Source: Bog-473 sp963744225
Lineage (GTDB): Bacteria; Actinomycetota; Acidimicrobiia; Acidimicrobiales; RAAP-2
Length of the DNA: 64,000 bases
Reading direction: 5' to 3'
NCBI GenBank assembly: GCA_963744225.1
Contig: CAVUSV010000003.1
Location: 186,001-250,000 of the forward strand
Position 1 is the stretch's first letter, and each line of letters opens with the position of its first letter. This document shows, one piece after another, positions 10,423-18,894 of this stretch. The notes beneath the pieces were generated by a model that did not search any database, was not told the origin of the DNA, and saw nothing but the letters and a program-made list of their open reading frames with translations. Both the position numbers and the translations under genes were made by a program.

Positions 10423-11070
10423 TTGGCTTCCGTGCTGCCCGCCAGACTCAGCGTCATCGCGCTGATGAGCCTGCTCGCAACCGCGGTTTTGGCGCTGACC
10501 GTGGCGCACTGTCGCGCCCCGTACGGGTTCGAGACTCCCGTTCTCCAATGGCTGGGACCTCATCGTGCCATCAGAGCCTGGGCCGATCTCGCCGAACTAC
10601 TCGCCGCCCCGGCTATCGGCGCCGCCCTCGTCGTCTCCTTCGCCGTCGGCTTGGTCAGACGAGCCTTCTTCCGACTCGCCGTCTACGCGGCGTTTGCCGC
10701 TGGGGCGTTTCTCATCAGCGAGCACGTTGCCAAGCCGCTAATCCAGCGGACCTACTATGGCGAGCTCACTTTCCCCTCCGGGAACGTCACAGCGGTCAGC
10801 GCGACTGCGCTTGCCATGTGGCTGGCACTCTTCCCGCTTCTCGGGAAGCGATCGGCCAATGTGGCGCTCGTGGTTGGTATCACTTGGGCGCTGCTGATGT
10901 CGTTGGCCGTGGTCGGCGCGCAATGGCACACACCCCTGGACGCCGTCGGGTCCATCTTGTTGTCTGTCGGCATCGTCACCACGGGCGCCGCGGTCTTTGA
11001 GTGGGCTGGGACTCGAGGACCCTTCGCTGGTGCAAGGCTCGCTCAGATTGGCGATCGTGGAGGCAGGTAG
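10423..11070 (+). CDS. PAP2-superfamily membrane phosphatase, altered active site
   Basis: About 215 residues with five to six membrane helices. PAP2 motif 1 is recognisable as KPLIQRTYYG. Motif 2 reads FPSGNVTA where the family has PSGH, so the catalytic histidine is Asn here. Motif 3 reads GAQWHTPLDAVGS, which keeps the H-x3-D pair but lacks the usual Ser-Arg. Intact relatives dephosphorylate undecaprenyl pyrophosphate or phospholipid-type substrates at the membrane. A single C-to-A consensus error (CAC/AAC) could produce the Asn, so loss of activity is not established. TTG 10423 or GTG 10432 are both plausible starts. The gene follows the GT-C gene by 63 bases, so co-transcription is likely. 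Confidence 0.8.
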   Translation: MASVLPARLSVIALMSLLATAVLALTVAHCRAPYGFETPVLQWLGPHRAIRAWADLAELLAAPAIGAALVVSFAVGLVRRAFFRLAVYAAFAAGAFLISEHVAKPLIQRTYYGELTFPSGNVTAVSATALAMWLALFPLLGKRSANVALVVGITWALLMSLAVVGAQWHTPLDAVGSILLSVGIVTTGAAVFEWAGTRGPFAGARLAQIGDRGGR

Positions 11071-11349
11071 CGGTCCGGCGTCGCTAACTTCTTCGCGATA
11101 AGACCCAAGGAGGTCGTCGAACTCTGTGGCATCTGGCGAGCGCAACAACACAACTGTCGGCTGACTCGGCGAGGGGATTGCCCCGATACGACGAACCGCC
11201 CTCTGCTGAGACCCAATGCCCATCGCACACCTCCGTTATTGAGGTGTTGCGTCAATCACTGATCCAGTCGACCCAGACCTGGCTTGACGATTTAGATCCC
11301 ACCCTCCTTGAGCTTTCACTGCCTTTCGGTTGAGTGGAGGGGACGTTTT
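11071..11349. other. Short intergenic interval
   Basis: Lies between the PAP2 gene and the convergent beta-helix gene. A minus-strand scrap (about 11065-11160, reading like SPDATEFDDLLG then LIAKKLATPDRY after a frame change) may be the tail of a lost gene; I cannot name it. Confidence 0.3.
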
Positions 11350-12717
11350 CTACTGAGAACAGCGACCCTCCCCCTTGGGTGCGGCCGGGGGAGCAGCTTC
11401 ACCAATGGGTGCAGCTGGCCAAGTTAAACCATAAGTATTGTGACAGGTCGTGATACGAGAGTTGGTAAAGTCAGTAGAGGGAAACTGCCAGTTATTAGTA
11501 TCCCAAACATCGTATGCATTAGTGCAAATGTTCCCCACGACGCTGGCCATTGTCACTCCTTGGAAGGTGATGCAGGGCACGTAGAGAGTGTTGGGGAAAT
11601 AACTAGATGTGCCGTCAAACGCGGTGAACCGGTTGTATCTGATCGTCACGCCTGCGTAGTCCGCAATTTCGATCATTGAGCACGCGGGTCCACCGACGAT
11701 TGATCCACCACATGGGCTTGAGGCAGCACCAACAGAAATGTTGTTCTCGATTGTGAGGCCAGTGTCCCGAGGGCAGGTGCTAGATCCAGAACCTCCAAGC
11801 TGCATACTGAAGCCCTGAGAAGTTGTTTCAAGCTCATTGCCTTGGATCACCAAGTTCTTCTGCGGGACGCAGATGCCTTGTAGGCTGGTGATACTTAGCG
11901 CGCTGTTGTCGGTGAAGATATTGTCGTTGATGGTGATGTTCCACTGAGCGTCACCAGTGGGAGTCGCGCCCGGTGCGAGCGGCGGGTCGTTGTTGTCCAC
12001 TTCCATGTCCATAAAGTTGCCATCGTTGGAGAATCGGTTGTTGAGGATATTTAGGCCGTTCACTCCTTCGGGGGTGAACGTGTGGTAGCCAATGTTGGTC
12101 ATCGCCCCGTTCTCAAACGTGATATTCGTGTTGATCCCGCTACCCATTCCAAGTTGAGGCAAGATCGCCATACCGTCGCCGTCCGTATTTTCCACGGTCA
12201 CGCCATCGAACTTGATGTTGGTGTTTCCGGGAGTCGCCTGGCCGAGTTGGATTCCGTAGTCGCCTTCGTTGTAGGCGCCGCCGCAGTTGCCGGGTCCATC
12301 GAGAGTCAGCCCGTTGAATGTCAGGTTGGTATCGCTCGTGAGGGTGAGGATGGGCTGGATGGCGTTATTGCCACAGACTCCACCTTCGTAGGTCCTCTGC
12401 AATAGCGTCGTCCCGTTCCCGTTGATCGTCAGGCCATTCAGCTTGTTGAGAGTGAGAGTGGTAGTCGTGTTCGATACCAAGTAACAGGCCTTGGAGGGCA
12501 GGTTCACTGTTGTGTTGGCCGGGAGGGCGGCCAGCCAACTATTGAGCACCGCAGTGACATCGGACGTGCAGTTGTCCGCTATCGAGGTCGGTGGCGTCAG
12601 GGTCGTGGTCGTCACATGGGGGCTCGAGGGCGGCGTTGCGCCCACGCTTACAGGCGCGAGCAGACCCGTCGTGACAATCAGGGCTACGGCCCACCATGAG
12701 CGGGAGATCACACGCAA
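11350..12717 (-). CDS. Secreted right-handed parallel beta-helix protein
   Basis: 455 residues. A classical signal peptide (RVISRSWWAVALIVTTGLLAPVS, cleavage after VGA) is followed by a Thr/Pro linker. Repeated rungs of N-G-x-T, N-I-x-F/N-N-x-F type then run through most of the protein, as in pectate-lyase-like and NosD-like beta-helices (for example LNGLTINGNGTTLL, LNILNNRFSNDGNFMD, VTIRYNRFTAFDG). Several paired cysteines suggest an extracellular disulfide-stabilised fold. No catalytic triad could be identified, so the carbohydrate target is unknown. The gene is visibly richer in A/T-ending codons than its neighbours, a sign of recent acquisition. It is flanked by decayed DNA on both sides. 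Confidence 0.8.
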   Translation of the reverse strand: MRVISRSWWAVALIVTTGLLAPVSVGATPPSSPHVTTTTLTPPTSIADNCTSDVTAVLNSWLAALPANTTVNLPSKACYLVSNTTTTLTLNKLNGLTINGNGTTLLQRTYEGGVCGNNAIQPILTLTSDTNLTFNGLTLDGPGNCGGAYNEGDYGIQLGQATPGNTNIKFDGVTVENTDGDGMAILPQLGMGSGINTNITFENGAMTNIGYHTFTPEGVNGLNILNNRFSNDGNFMDMEVDNNDPPLAPGATPTGDAQWNITINDNIFTDNSALSITSLQGICVPQKNLVIQGNELETTSQGFSMQLGGSGSSTCPRDTGLTIENNISVGAASSPCGGSIVGGPACSMIEIADYAGVTIRYNRFTAFDGTSSYFPNTLYVPCITFQGVTMASVVGNICTNAYDVWDTNNWQFPSTDFTNSRITTCHNTYGLTWPAAPIGEAAPPAAPKGEGRCSQ

Positions 12718-13330
12718 GACAGGCGTCGGTACGAAGAGAATGGCATCCCAGTGCTCGAGCGCCTCAAGAGCTGGCGGGACCTCCTATCTCGGCGTAAACG
12801 CTGCCGCGATCGAGTGTGCAGGGCCCGTTCGACTACGTCAATCTAATGAAGGCCTGCCGTCGCGGGGTTGTCACGCGTTGGCCACCTGTGACATCCCCTC
12901 GTCACGAGCAGCTCCGCAACGAACGACCATTTCTGACCCGAGTCATTCCCAGACGTGCTCTCATCCGTGTATCCCTGGACATACCCAGCTTGATGGTGCC
13001 CGACCCAACAAGTGTGTGACGGCGAGTAGATGGCCCGTTCTGAAGGTTGGCAGGGGCGTTGGCATCCGGACGAGGTTCGGGCATACAACGACAGAAGTCC
13101 ATCGACCGGGCACCCATTTTGAATGGCGGGAACGGATGGATTGATCGAGAAATTTTGGAATCATGTGTGGCCCCCAAAGCAATCGACATCGACTCTTCCG
13201 GTGACCTCCTCGCTGAGTCTCGGCCCAAAGCAGCTGAACAAGAATCCCTCATGCGTCGACACTGGATTCGTCGGTTGCGGTCACTCCGACGGATTTGGCT
13301 TCTTGAGATGTTGTTCCGACGCCCTGATGT
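12718..13330. other. Gene-poor interval
   Basis: No frame shows protein-like composition on either strand. It presumably holds the promoter of the beta-helix gene at its left end. No repeats or RNA genes recognised. Confidence 0.35.
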
Positions 13331-13590
13331 TTAGCTGACGCAAATCGTCATAAGCGGATGCCACGAGCGTGAGCGCCCTCGATGCTTCTCGACAAAGCTC
13401 GAACAGTCTCCGAGCGGTTCGCCGTCATGCAAAAGGACGATGCCGCGGGGAGTCAGGAAAAGCAGGACCTTCCTTGCGATCCGTTCCATGTCGCGAGGCA
13501 GGGGTTGACCGCGGAGCCGTTGCCGAGTCTCAATGGGCAGGGCCGCGCCCAGGAAGGCGCTTGTGAGATGCCTGAGACCATGCGTTCTAT
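13331..13590 (-). pseudogene. Polysaccharide deacetylase (NodB-type) C-terminal remnant
   Basis: On the minus strand a short frame reads MERIARKVLLFLTPRGIVLLHDGE, which matches the closing part of NodB-domain deacetylases (the R-P-G-x-I-V-L-L-H-D motif supplies an active-site His). A frame change of one base then gives ETVRALSRSIEGAHARGI, RLMTICVS and a stop at 13331, again as expected for the family C-terminus. The N-terminal metal-binding half (TFDD, H-x-H) is absent. So this is a truncated, frameshifted fragment of an enzyme that would remove acetyl groups from cell-wall or exopolysaccharide sugars. Confidence 0.55.
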
Positions 13591-13799
13591 TTGAGTAAGA
13601 GTAAGCCTGCCAGTTTCAGACCTATCGCGTAAAGCTGGGCATCGAGGGCCGTGACTTGGTTTTGGAGGCTGTTGGTTTCAGTGCGCAAATGGTTGATTTC
13701 ATATCCGCCCACCGCGAAGCCGGCTACCAGGATTATCGAAAGGACGGCAACCACATACCACACCGAACGATTCGCGTACGGAGCGCGTCGACTCTTCAT
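13587..13799 (-). CDS. Small membrane-anchored coiled-coil protein
   Basis: 70 residues. A basic N-terminus (KSRRAPYANRS) leads into one membrane helix (VWYVVAVLSIILVAGFAVGG) and then a heptad-patterned stretch (INHLRTETNSLQNQVTALDA). It resembles FtsB/FtsL-like or short septum-type bitopic proteins only in architecture; no family is assigned. A strong Shine-Dalgarno-like GGGGTGAG lies directly before the ATG, which supports real expression. It lies upstream of the deacetylase remnant on the same strand, and the two overlap by a few bases. Confidence 0.55.
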   Translation of the reverse strand: MKSRRAPYANRSVWYVVAVLSIILVAGFAVGGYEINHLRTETNSLQNQVTALDAQLYAIGLKLAGLLLLK

Positions 13800-14466
13800 C
13801 TCACCCCCCTGGGAAATGTCTCAAGGCGGTGGGAGATTAGCGCTTACTTGGATCAGAGATCTAACCGGCCGTGGCTGCATTCCGTCGAGTACGACGACCC
13901 CGCCCTCGAAGGAGCTCTGCCCCGAAAGCCTGGAGATGCTGTGCAACGGTCATCCGAGGCAGCAAACGATGCACACCAGATCGGGATTTTCTCGTCTCTT
14001 GGGAGTGCTGGACGGGCTATTTTCGAATGGCCGAAGGCGCAACAATAGCGGCCGGCAACATTATGCCGGACTGTCAAGGCCGCATCCTTTGCAGCACTTC
14101 TCTTGTTTCTGACGCGTCGATGTGCATCGCGACGCTCGGCCTCCGCCTTCAGGCAGTCGAGCCCCGAGGTTGAGATCTTTGCAGTTGTCCTCGGTCATTT
14201 GATTCGCGGAAGAAGGAGGTGAGCAGCCTCCAGGACTCGGTGGATCGCACTCAGCGAATGTCGTCCCTTCATCCCAGAGGTTGTCTTCACGGCGGAGCTC
14301 CACCTGGCCACCAACGACGTCGGGCAGACTCGATCGTCCGGGCACGCGAGAACCTACCGAGTTCGAGTTGGCCCAGGGAGGCTGAGAGCAGGTCGAGATC
14401 GACGCACGTACTTCGCCATGAGAGTCGAAAGCGCAATGGTAGTTTGCGAACCGTGAGGGGTGCCGT
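13800..14466. other. Intergenic interval before acyl-CoA dehydrogenase
   Basis: About 670 bases without a credible gene. It must hold the promoter of the small membrane protein (left end) and of the acyl-CoA dehydrogenase (right end), but no clear -35/-10 pair could be picked out. Confidence 0.3.
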
Positions 14467-15622
14467 TTGCGTCTGGAGCTAAGCGAGGAACAGCGCGACC
14501 TGCAAACCTCTCTCCGCGACTACTTCGCCGCGACTGCTTGCCGAGATGGCACCGGGAGGCGGCCGACCTGACTACATCGCCACCATCAGGCGGATGGGGC
14601 ATGACGGGTTGCTGGGGCTGGGCTGGCCCATTGAGCACGGCGGCCAAGGGCGCGGCCCCGTGGACCAGATGATCTTTGTCGAGGAGTCGCACCGGGCCGG
14701 AGTGGCCCTGCCCCTTCTCACTCTTGGCACGGTGGGGCCTGCCATCATGAAGCTCGGCACGCCGGAGCAGAAAGCGCGCATCCTCCCCGGCATCTTGGAG
14801 GGTGTGCTCCATTTTTCGATCGGGTACACAGAGCCGTCGGCCGGCACTGACCTCTCCTCATTGCGAACGCGAGCCGAACGCGATGGTGATGAGTGGGTCA
14901 TCACGGGCGAAAAGCTCTACACGAGCGCCATCCAGTACGCCGATTTCGTCTGGCTGGCTGCTCGGACGGACCCTGAGGCACCCAAGCACCGCGGCCTCTC
15001 TGTCCTCCTCGTACCAACCGATGCCGCAGGCTTCAGTTGGACCCCGCTCCGCACTATCGCCGGGGAGTTCACGAGCGCTACCTACTACGACGGCGTGCGG
15101 GTCCCAGCCGCCAACCTGGTCGGAGAGGAGAACGGTGGTTGGGCCATCATCACCAACCAGCTCAACCTGGAGCGCGTCGCGATCTCCCCCGCGGCGGGCA
15201 TTGTCCGCTCAATCGAACAGGTCCGAGCCTGGGCAGCCGCCCAGCCACTGCCCGATGGCCGCCGGATCATCGAGCAAGAGTGGGTCCAGATTGCTCTAGG
15301 CCGCCTCTGGGCCCGTGCCGAAGCGCTCAAGCTCTTCAATTGGAAGGTGGCATGGGCTGCCGACAAGGGCCTGCAGCCCGCAGACGCCTCGGCCACCAAG
15401 GTCTACGGGAGCGAATTCGCCCTGGAGGCCTACCGGACGTTGAGTGAGATCGTGGGGCAGTCCGCATATCTCGTCGAAGGGTCGCCCGGAGCAGTGCTCC
15501 AGGGCAGCCTGGAGCGCGAAGCGCGGGCCCACACGATCTTCACCTTCGGCGGTGGCACCAACGAGATCCAGCGTGATCTGATCGCCTGGTTAGGCCTGGG
15601 TCTTCCCCGGGCAGCCCGTTAA
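14467..15622 (+). CDS. Acyl-CoA dehydrogenase (one doubled-wobble frameshift)
   Basis: TTG start with GAGGGG at 14455-14460 as ribosome site. It opens RLELSEEQRDLQTSLRDYF and shifts frame at 14532/14533 (GC[G/A]) into LLAEMAPGGGRPDY. About 384 residues after correction, normal for the family. Visible motifs: FSIGYTEPSAGTDLSSL (FAD/substrate loop), WVITGEKLYTSAI, RTIAGEFTSATYYDGVRVP, and near the C-terminus the flavin-binding TFGGGTNEIQRDLIAWLGLGLP. It oxidises an acyl-CoA to the trans-2-enoyl-CoA, passing electrons to ETF. The exact chain specificity is not readable. The next gene starts 9 bases downstream, so they are probably co-transcribed. Confidence 0.88.
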
Positions 15623-15631
15623 AGAGCACCA

Positions 15632-16789
15632 GTGGCCCCTACCTTCACGGAGGTTTTCAATGCCGAGACTCATCGTTGGCAGGAACTGATGGAATTCGTA
15701 CCCTACGAGCGCCCCGTGCGGGCCGCGTTCATCGGTCTCGGCCGTATCTACGACCTGAACGTCCGCGCCTACGCGGACAACCCTGACGTCGAGGTCGTCG
15801 CACTTGTCGATCCGGATCCGGATCGTCGCGCCCAACGTCAAGCCGATTGGCCCGGCGCTCGCACATTCGCATCGGCAGCAGACTTGGCGCAGAGCGGCGT
15901 GCCGGTCGATGCGGTCGAGGTCCTGCTGCCGATTCCCCTTCATGCCAAAGGGGTCTGTGAACTACTGGGCTACGGGTGGCACGTGAACCTGCAAAAGCCG
16001 ATGTGCAGCGACCTCGCGGACGCACGAGTGATGATGGAGGCGGCGAACGCCAATGGTCGCCTGCTTCGCGTGATGGAGAATTATGTCTTCTACGAACCAT
16101 TGCGGAGACTCAAGGAGACCGTCCATTCGGGGGTGCTCGGCGCGGTCAGCGGGTATCACATGAAGATGGTGGGCAGCGGCCGCGGCGGCTGGGACGTGCC
16201 CCGATCGAGCTTCGAATGGCAATTCGCACAGATGCGACGCGGTCGCGGCATCCTGGTGTTCGACGACGGCTGGCACAAGCTCTCGACGGCTCTGTGGCTT
16301 TTCGGCCCAATCAAGGAGGTGCGGGCGTGGGTGGGGGGTACCCAGGTCATGCCGGGTCTCGAGCTGGACGCGCCGACCTCAATCCTGTGGGAGCACGACA
16401 ACGGGATCCGCGGTGTGTGGGACATCACTATCGCCCCCGAGATGTACCTCCGTTCCGACTACTACACGAACGACGAAAGGTGGGAAGTCACCGGCAGCCG
16501 TGGCTACGCCCGCGTCAATCGCTGTACGGGCCGGGGTATCCAGCAACCGAGCTTGGAGACGTACGTTGACGGCGAAGTGCGGGCATTCCATGCGCTCGAC
16601 GACGATTGGGCCAGTAGCTTTCGGGACTCCGGGCGCCACTGGCTCCGATGGCTCCACACCGGTGAGGGCCCCCTTCTGTGGGATGCCGACGATGCGGTCA
16701 ACGTGTTGAGCTTCGCCCTCGCCATTTACGCCAGCAGCGCCGCAGGAGGCACGGGTGTCGACCCCGCGGCGGTGCGAGCACAAAGTTGA
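15632..16789 (+). CDS. Gfo/Idh/MocA-family NAD(P)-dependent oxidoreductase
   Basis: 385 residues from GTG. Rossmann N-terminus RAAFIGLGRIYDLNVRAYA, then acidic strand end ALVDPDPDRR. The family's E-K-P motif appears as NLQKPMCSDL near residue 125, keeping the key Lys. The C-terminal alpha/beta domain contains FDDGWHKLSTALWLFGPIKE, whose His-Lys pair sits where the substrate-binding histidine usually is. Such enzymes oxidise or epimerise sugar-type hydroxyls; the substrate here is unknown. It directly follows the acyl-CoA dehydrogenase, an unusual partnership, and ends ahead of a convergent gene and a repeat doublet. Confidence 0.85.
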   Translation: MAPTFTEVFNAETHRWQELMEFVPYERPVRAAFIGLGRIYDLNVRAYADNPDVEVVALVDPDPDRRAQRQADWPGARTFASAADLAQSGVPVDAVEVLLPIPLHAKGVCELLGYGWHVNLQKPMCSDLADARVMMEAANANGRLLRVMENYVFYEPLRRLKETVHSGVLGAVSGYHMKMVGSGRGGWDVPRSSFEWQFAQMRRGRGILVFDDGWHKLSTALWLFGPIKEVRAWVGGTQVMPGLELDAPTSILWEHDNGIRGVWDITIAPEMYLRSDYYTNDERWEVTGSRGYARVNRCTGRGIQQPSLETYVDGEVRAFHALDDDWASSFRDSGRHWLRWLHTGEGPLLWDADDAVNVLSFALAIYASSAAGGTGVDPAAVRAQS

Positions 16790-16910
16790 ACCATCGGGTC
16801 AGTGCCCGCTAGCGGAGCCTCAAATTCTTGTTGGGCCTAGGACCCAGGGCGGAGTGCAGCCCGCTGTCGTCGGTTGCGGTGCCGGTATGGAGCGGTGGAG
16901 GGGACCGGCG

Positions 16911-17046
16911 TGTCTCTGGAAACTCTCAACAGATCAGTTGATAGTTCTGAGAAAGACCGCCGGTGCGCCGCCTGCGGTGAGAGGGCGCGCGTGTCTCCGG
17001 AAACTCTCAACAGATCAGTTGATAGTTCTGAAAGAGATGCCGCCGG
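16911..17046 (+). repeat. Palindromic repeat doublet I (A-form plus B-form)
   Basis: Two direct copies of a motif whose centre is CTCAACAGATCAGTTGATAG, 81 bases apart (centres at about 16924 and 17005). Each has arms TCAAC/GTTGA around AGATCA, is preceded by TCTCYGGAAA and followed by TTCTGA. The first copy continues GAAAGA after TTCTGA (A-form); the second continues AAGA (B-form). The spacer is GC-rich. It sits between the 3' ends of the oxidoreductase (+) and the GGDEF gene (-). The same ordered pair recurs at 23811-23961. Confidence 0.85.
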
Positions 17047-17385
17047 AGCAAAGGAAAGGACAAGCCGAGTTCGCCTGATCTCAACGCGACGGCGTCCTGT
17101 ACTTGAACTTCGTTCAGATCGGATTAGCTCAAAATGATGGTCGAGCATGACCTGAATCGTCGGCCGGGCCAGCGGGGCGGCATCGGTAAAAGAGAATATG
17201 GCCGCCGCCAACGACGACTCGCCAAATCGAGGCATCGAAGGGCTCCGCCAACGCCCAACCCCAATGGCCGACGAACAGGAGTCGACGACGTCCCATCGAA
17301 GAGCCGGGTCGGAGAGGGAGATTTCGGCGCGGTCGACCTTCAGCCCGATCTGGCTCGAGACCGGCGGGATCGCTCCAGCGGCACG
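17047..17385. other. Interval between repeat doublet I and the GGDEF gene
   Basis: About 340 bases at a convergent gene junction. Open frames in it do not look like proteins. No additional copy of the repeat was seen. Confidence 0.3.
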
Positions 17386-18780
17386 CTATGAGTTGACCGC
17401 CCCCGCGACTTCGAGCGTCTCGCGTCCGTTGAGCGCCCGCCCATTGACGATACCGTTGCCGTTGGTCGCCGCCAGTGGCAGCGCCCCAGGGGCCGGTACC
17501 TCGTGTCCCAGCACGTCGAAAACGACCACACGGTCGCGTCCCTCGCGTTTGGCCTGGAAGAGCGCGGCGTCGGCCCGGCTGATCGTGCTCGGAAGATCGT
17601 CCTTGGGGTCGGCCACCACGACGCCGAAGCTCACCGTGAACTTCGGAAGCCCGGCCACCGTCATGGCGGCCTCCAGCCGGACGCGGGAGGCGTCGAAGAT
17701 CTCGCGGGCCTTTTCGACGTCGCAGTCGGGGATCGCGATCGCGAACTCCTCCCCGCCGTGACGGCAGACGAGATCCTCGGTCCGGAGCGACTCCCGCAGC
17801 ACCTGGGCGAACAAGCGCAAGGCACGGTCGCCCGTCTCATGGCCGTAGCTGTCGTTGAGCAGCTTGAAGTGGTCGAGGTCCGCCATGGAGATCACGACGC
17901 TCGACTCCTCGCGCCGGATGGCCGCGACGCGATGCTCGAACGACCGTCGGTTCAAGAGGCCCGTCAGGCTGTCCGTCGTCGCCTGCAGTTGGGTTTCCGC
18001 CATGACGCGCAGCAGTCCGATCCGAGCGCCCGACAGCTTGGCCAGGGTCTCGAGATCCTGCACGGTGTTCTCCGAGAATGCCGTGTGCTGCTCACCGGTC
18101 ACATGGATCACCCCGACGGAGCGGCCCATGATGGAGACGGGCACGCACATCGCCGACACGGCTCCTTCCGGCCGCCCCCGGAGCTTGGGGCAGGCGTCGA
18201 GCTCTTCGCTGTCGGAGAACCGCTGTACCTGGGCTCGACGCGCTGCAGGACAGTGGTCCGGTGAGTCGACGCAGCAATTGGGTGGCGATCCCGTCGGCGA
18301 GGCGGAGGCCATGCGCAGGAGGTGCGCGTGACTGTTGTCCGCGAGCAAGAGCTCAATCGGTGCGTCGGGCACAATGGTGGAGAACGACCGCTCAATGACC
18401 TGGACGACCTCGGGTTCCCCCTCGGCCATGTCCAGAGCGTTGGCCAGGCGGCTCTCGAACCGCTGCCCACGCGCCTGTGTCTCGAATTGGCCCGCCAGCG
18501 TGGCGATGACGCCGTCGCTCCGCTCCTGTTCCTTCACGGAGCGCAACCCCAGTCCGACGGCCAGGGGCGCCACCAGCACGACCATCCACAGCGCGGTCAC
18601 CGGGTAGCGGGCAACGCCGGTAGCGGTGAGCGAGGTCAGGAAGACGGCGAGGAGGCCGATCATGGGGCCGACCAGCACCCCGATCCCCATGCCGACGTAG
18701 CTGGCGCGGCGGGTGCGGTTCCGGGCGCTGCTCCAGTCGTCCTCTGTCACGGCGGTGTCCGCCGGTGCCAACTCTTCCAT
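17386..18780 (-). CDS. Membrane GGDEF diguanylate cyclase with GAF-like sensor
   Basis: 464 residues starting at ATG 18780, chosen because GAGGGGG lies just upstream; a longer frame exists. Two membrane helices occupy roughly residues 25-90. A GAF-like region then contains paired cysteines and histidines (PPNCCVDSPDHCPAARR) that could bind metal or cofactor. The GGDEF domain has TDSLTGLLNRRSFEHR, DLDHFKLLNDSYGHETGD and the active-site form GGEEF, so cyclase activity (2 GTP to c-di-GMP) is expected. No RxxD inhibitory site is obvious immediately upstream of GGEEF (it reads LRTEDLVCRHGGEEF). No EAL domain. Likely senses a membrane or redox signal and controls surface behaviour. Monocistronic. 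Confidence 0.9.
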   Translation of the reverse strand: MEELAPADTAVTEDDWSSARNRTRRASYVGMGIGVLVGPMIGLLAVFLTSLTATGVARYPVTALWMVVLVAPLAVGLGLRSVKEQERSDGVIATLAGQFETQARGQRFESRLANALDMAEGEPEVVQVIERSFSTIVPDAPIELLLADNSHAHLLRMASASPTGSPPNCCVDSPDHCPAARRAQVQRFSDSEELDACPKLRGRPEGAVSAMCVPVSIMGRSVGVIHVTGEQHTAFSENTVQDLETLAKLSGARIGLLRVMAETQLQATTDSLTGLLNRRSFEHRVAAIRREESSVVISMADLDHFKLLNDSYGHETGDRALRLFAQVLRESLRTEDLVCRHGGEEFAIAIPDCDVEKAREIFDASRVRLEAAMTVAGLPKFTVSFGVVVADPKDDLPSTISRADAALFQAKREGRDRVVVFDVLGHEVPAPGALPLAATNGNGIVNGRALNGRETLEVAGAVNS

Positions 18781-18894
18781 TGCGTTCCCCCTCGAAGATC
18801 CAGTGGAGAATGCTACGGAGGTTCGGTTGCGAGGTCGTTGCGAAACCGTAGACAAGCGGTTTGCAAGGGACAGACCGTCTAGATATCTGGACGC

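Noticed and set aside
12718..14466. Several 60-150-codon open frames in this interval
   Set aside because: Apart from the small membrane protein and the deacetylase remnant, they have Arg/Ser/Pro-rich composition, no motifs, and overlap each other on both strands.
16911..17046. Integron attC-like recombination site (CTCAAC and GTTGAT halves)
   Set aside because: Core-site consensus fails at several positions, the halves are too close, and no integrase or cassette array is present.
16874..17137. An 87-residue protein encoded across repeat doublet I
   Set aside because: Both copies are in frame here, but at doublet II the spacing (100) breaks the frame, so a shared protein is not supported. 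The composition looks non-coding.
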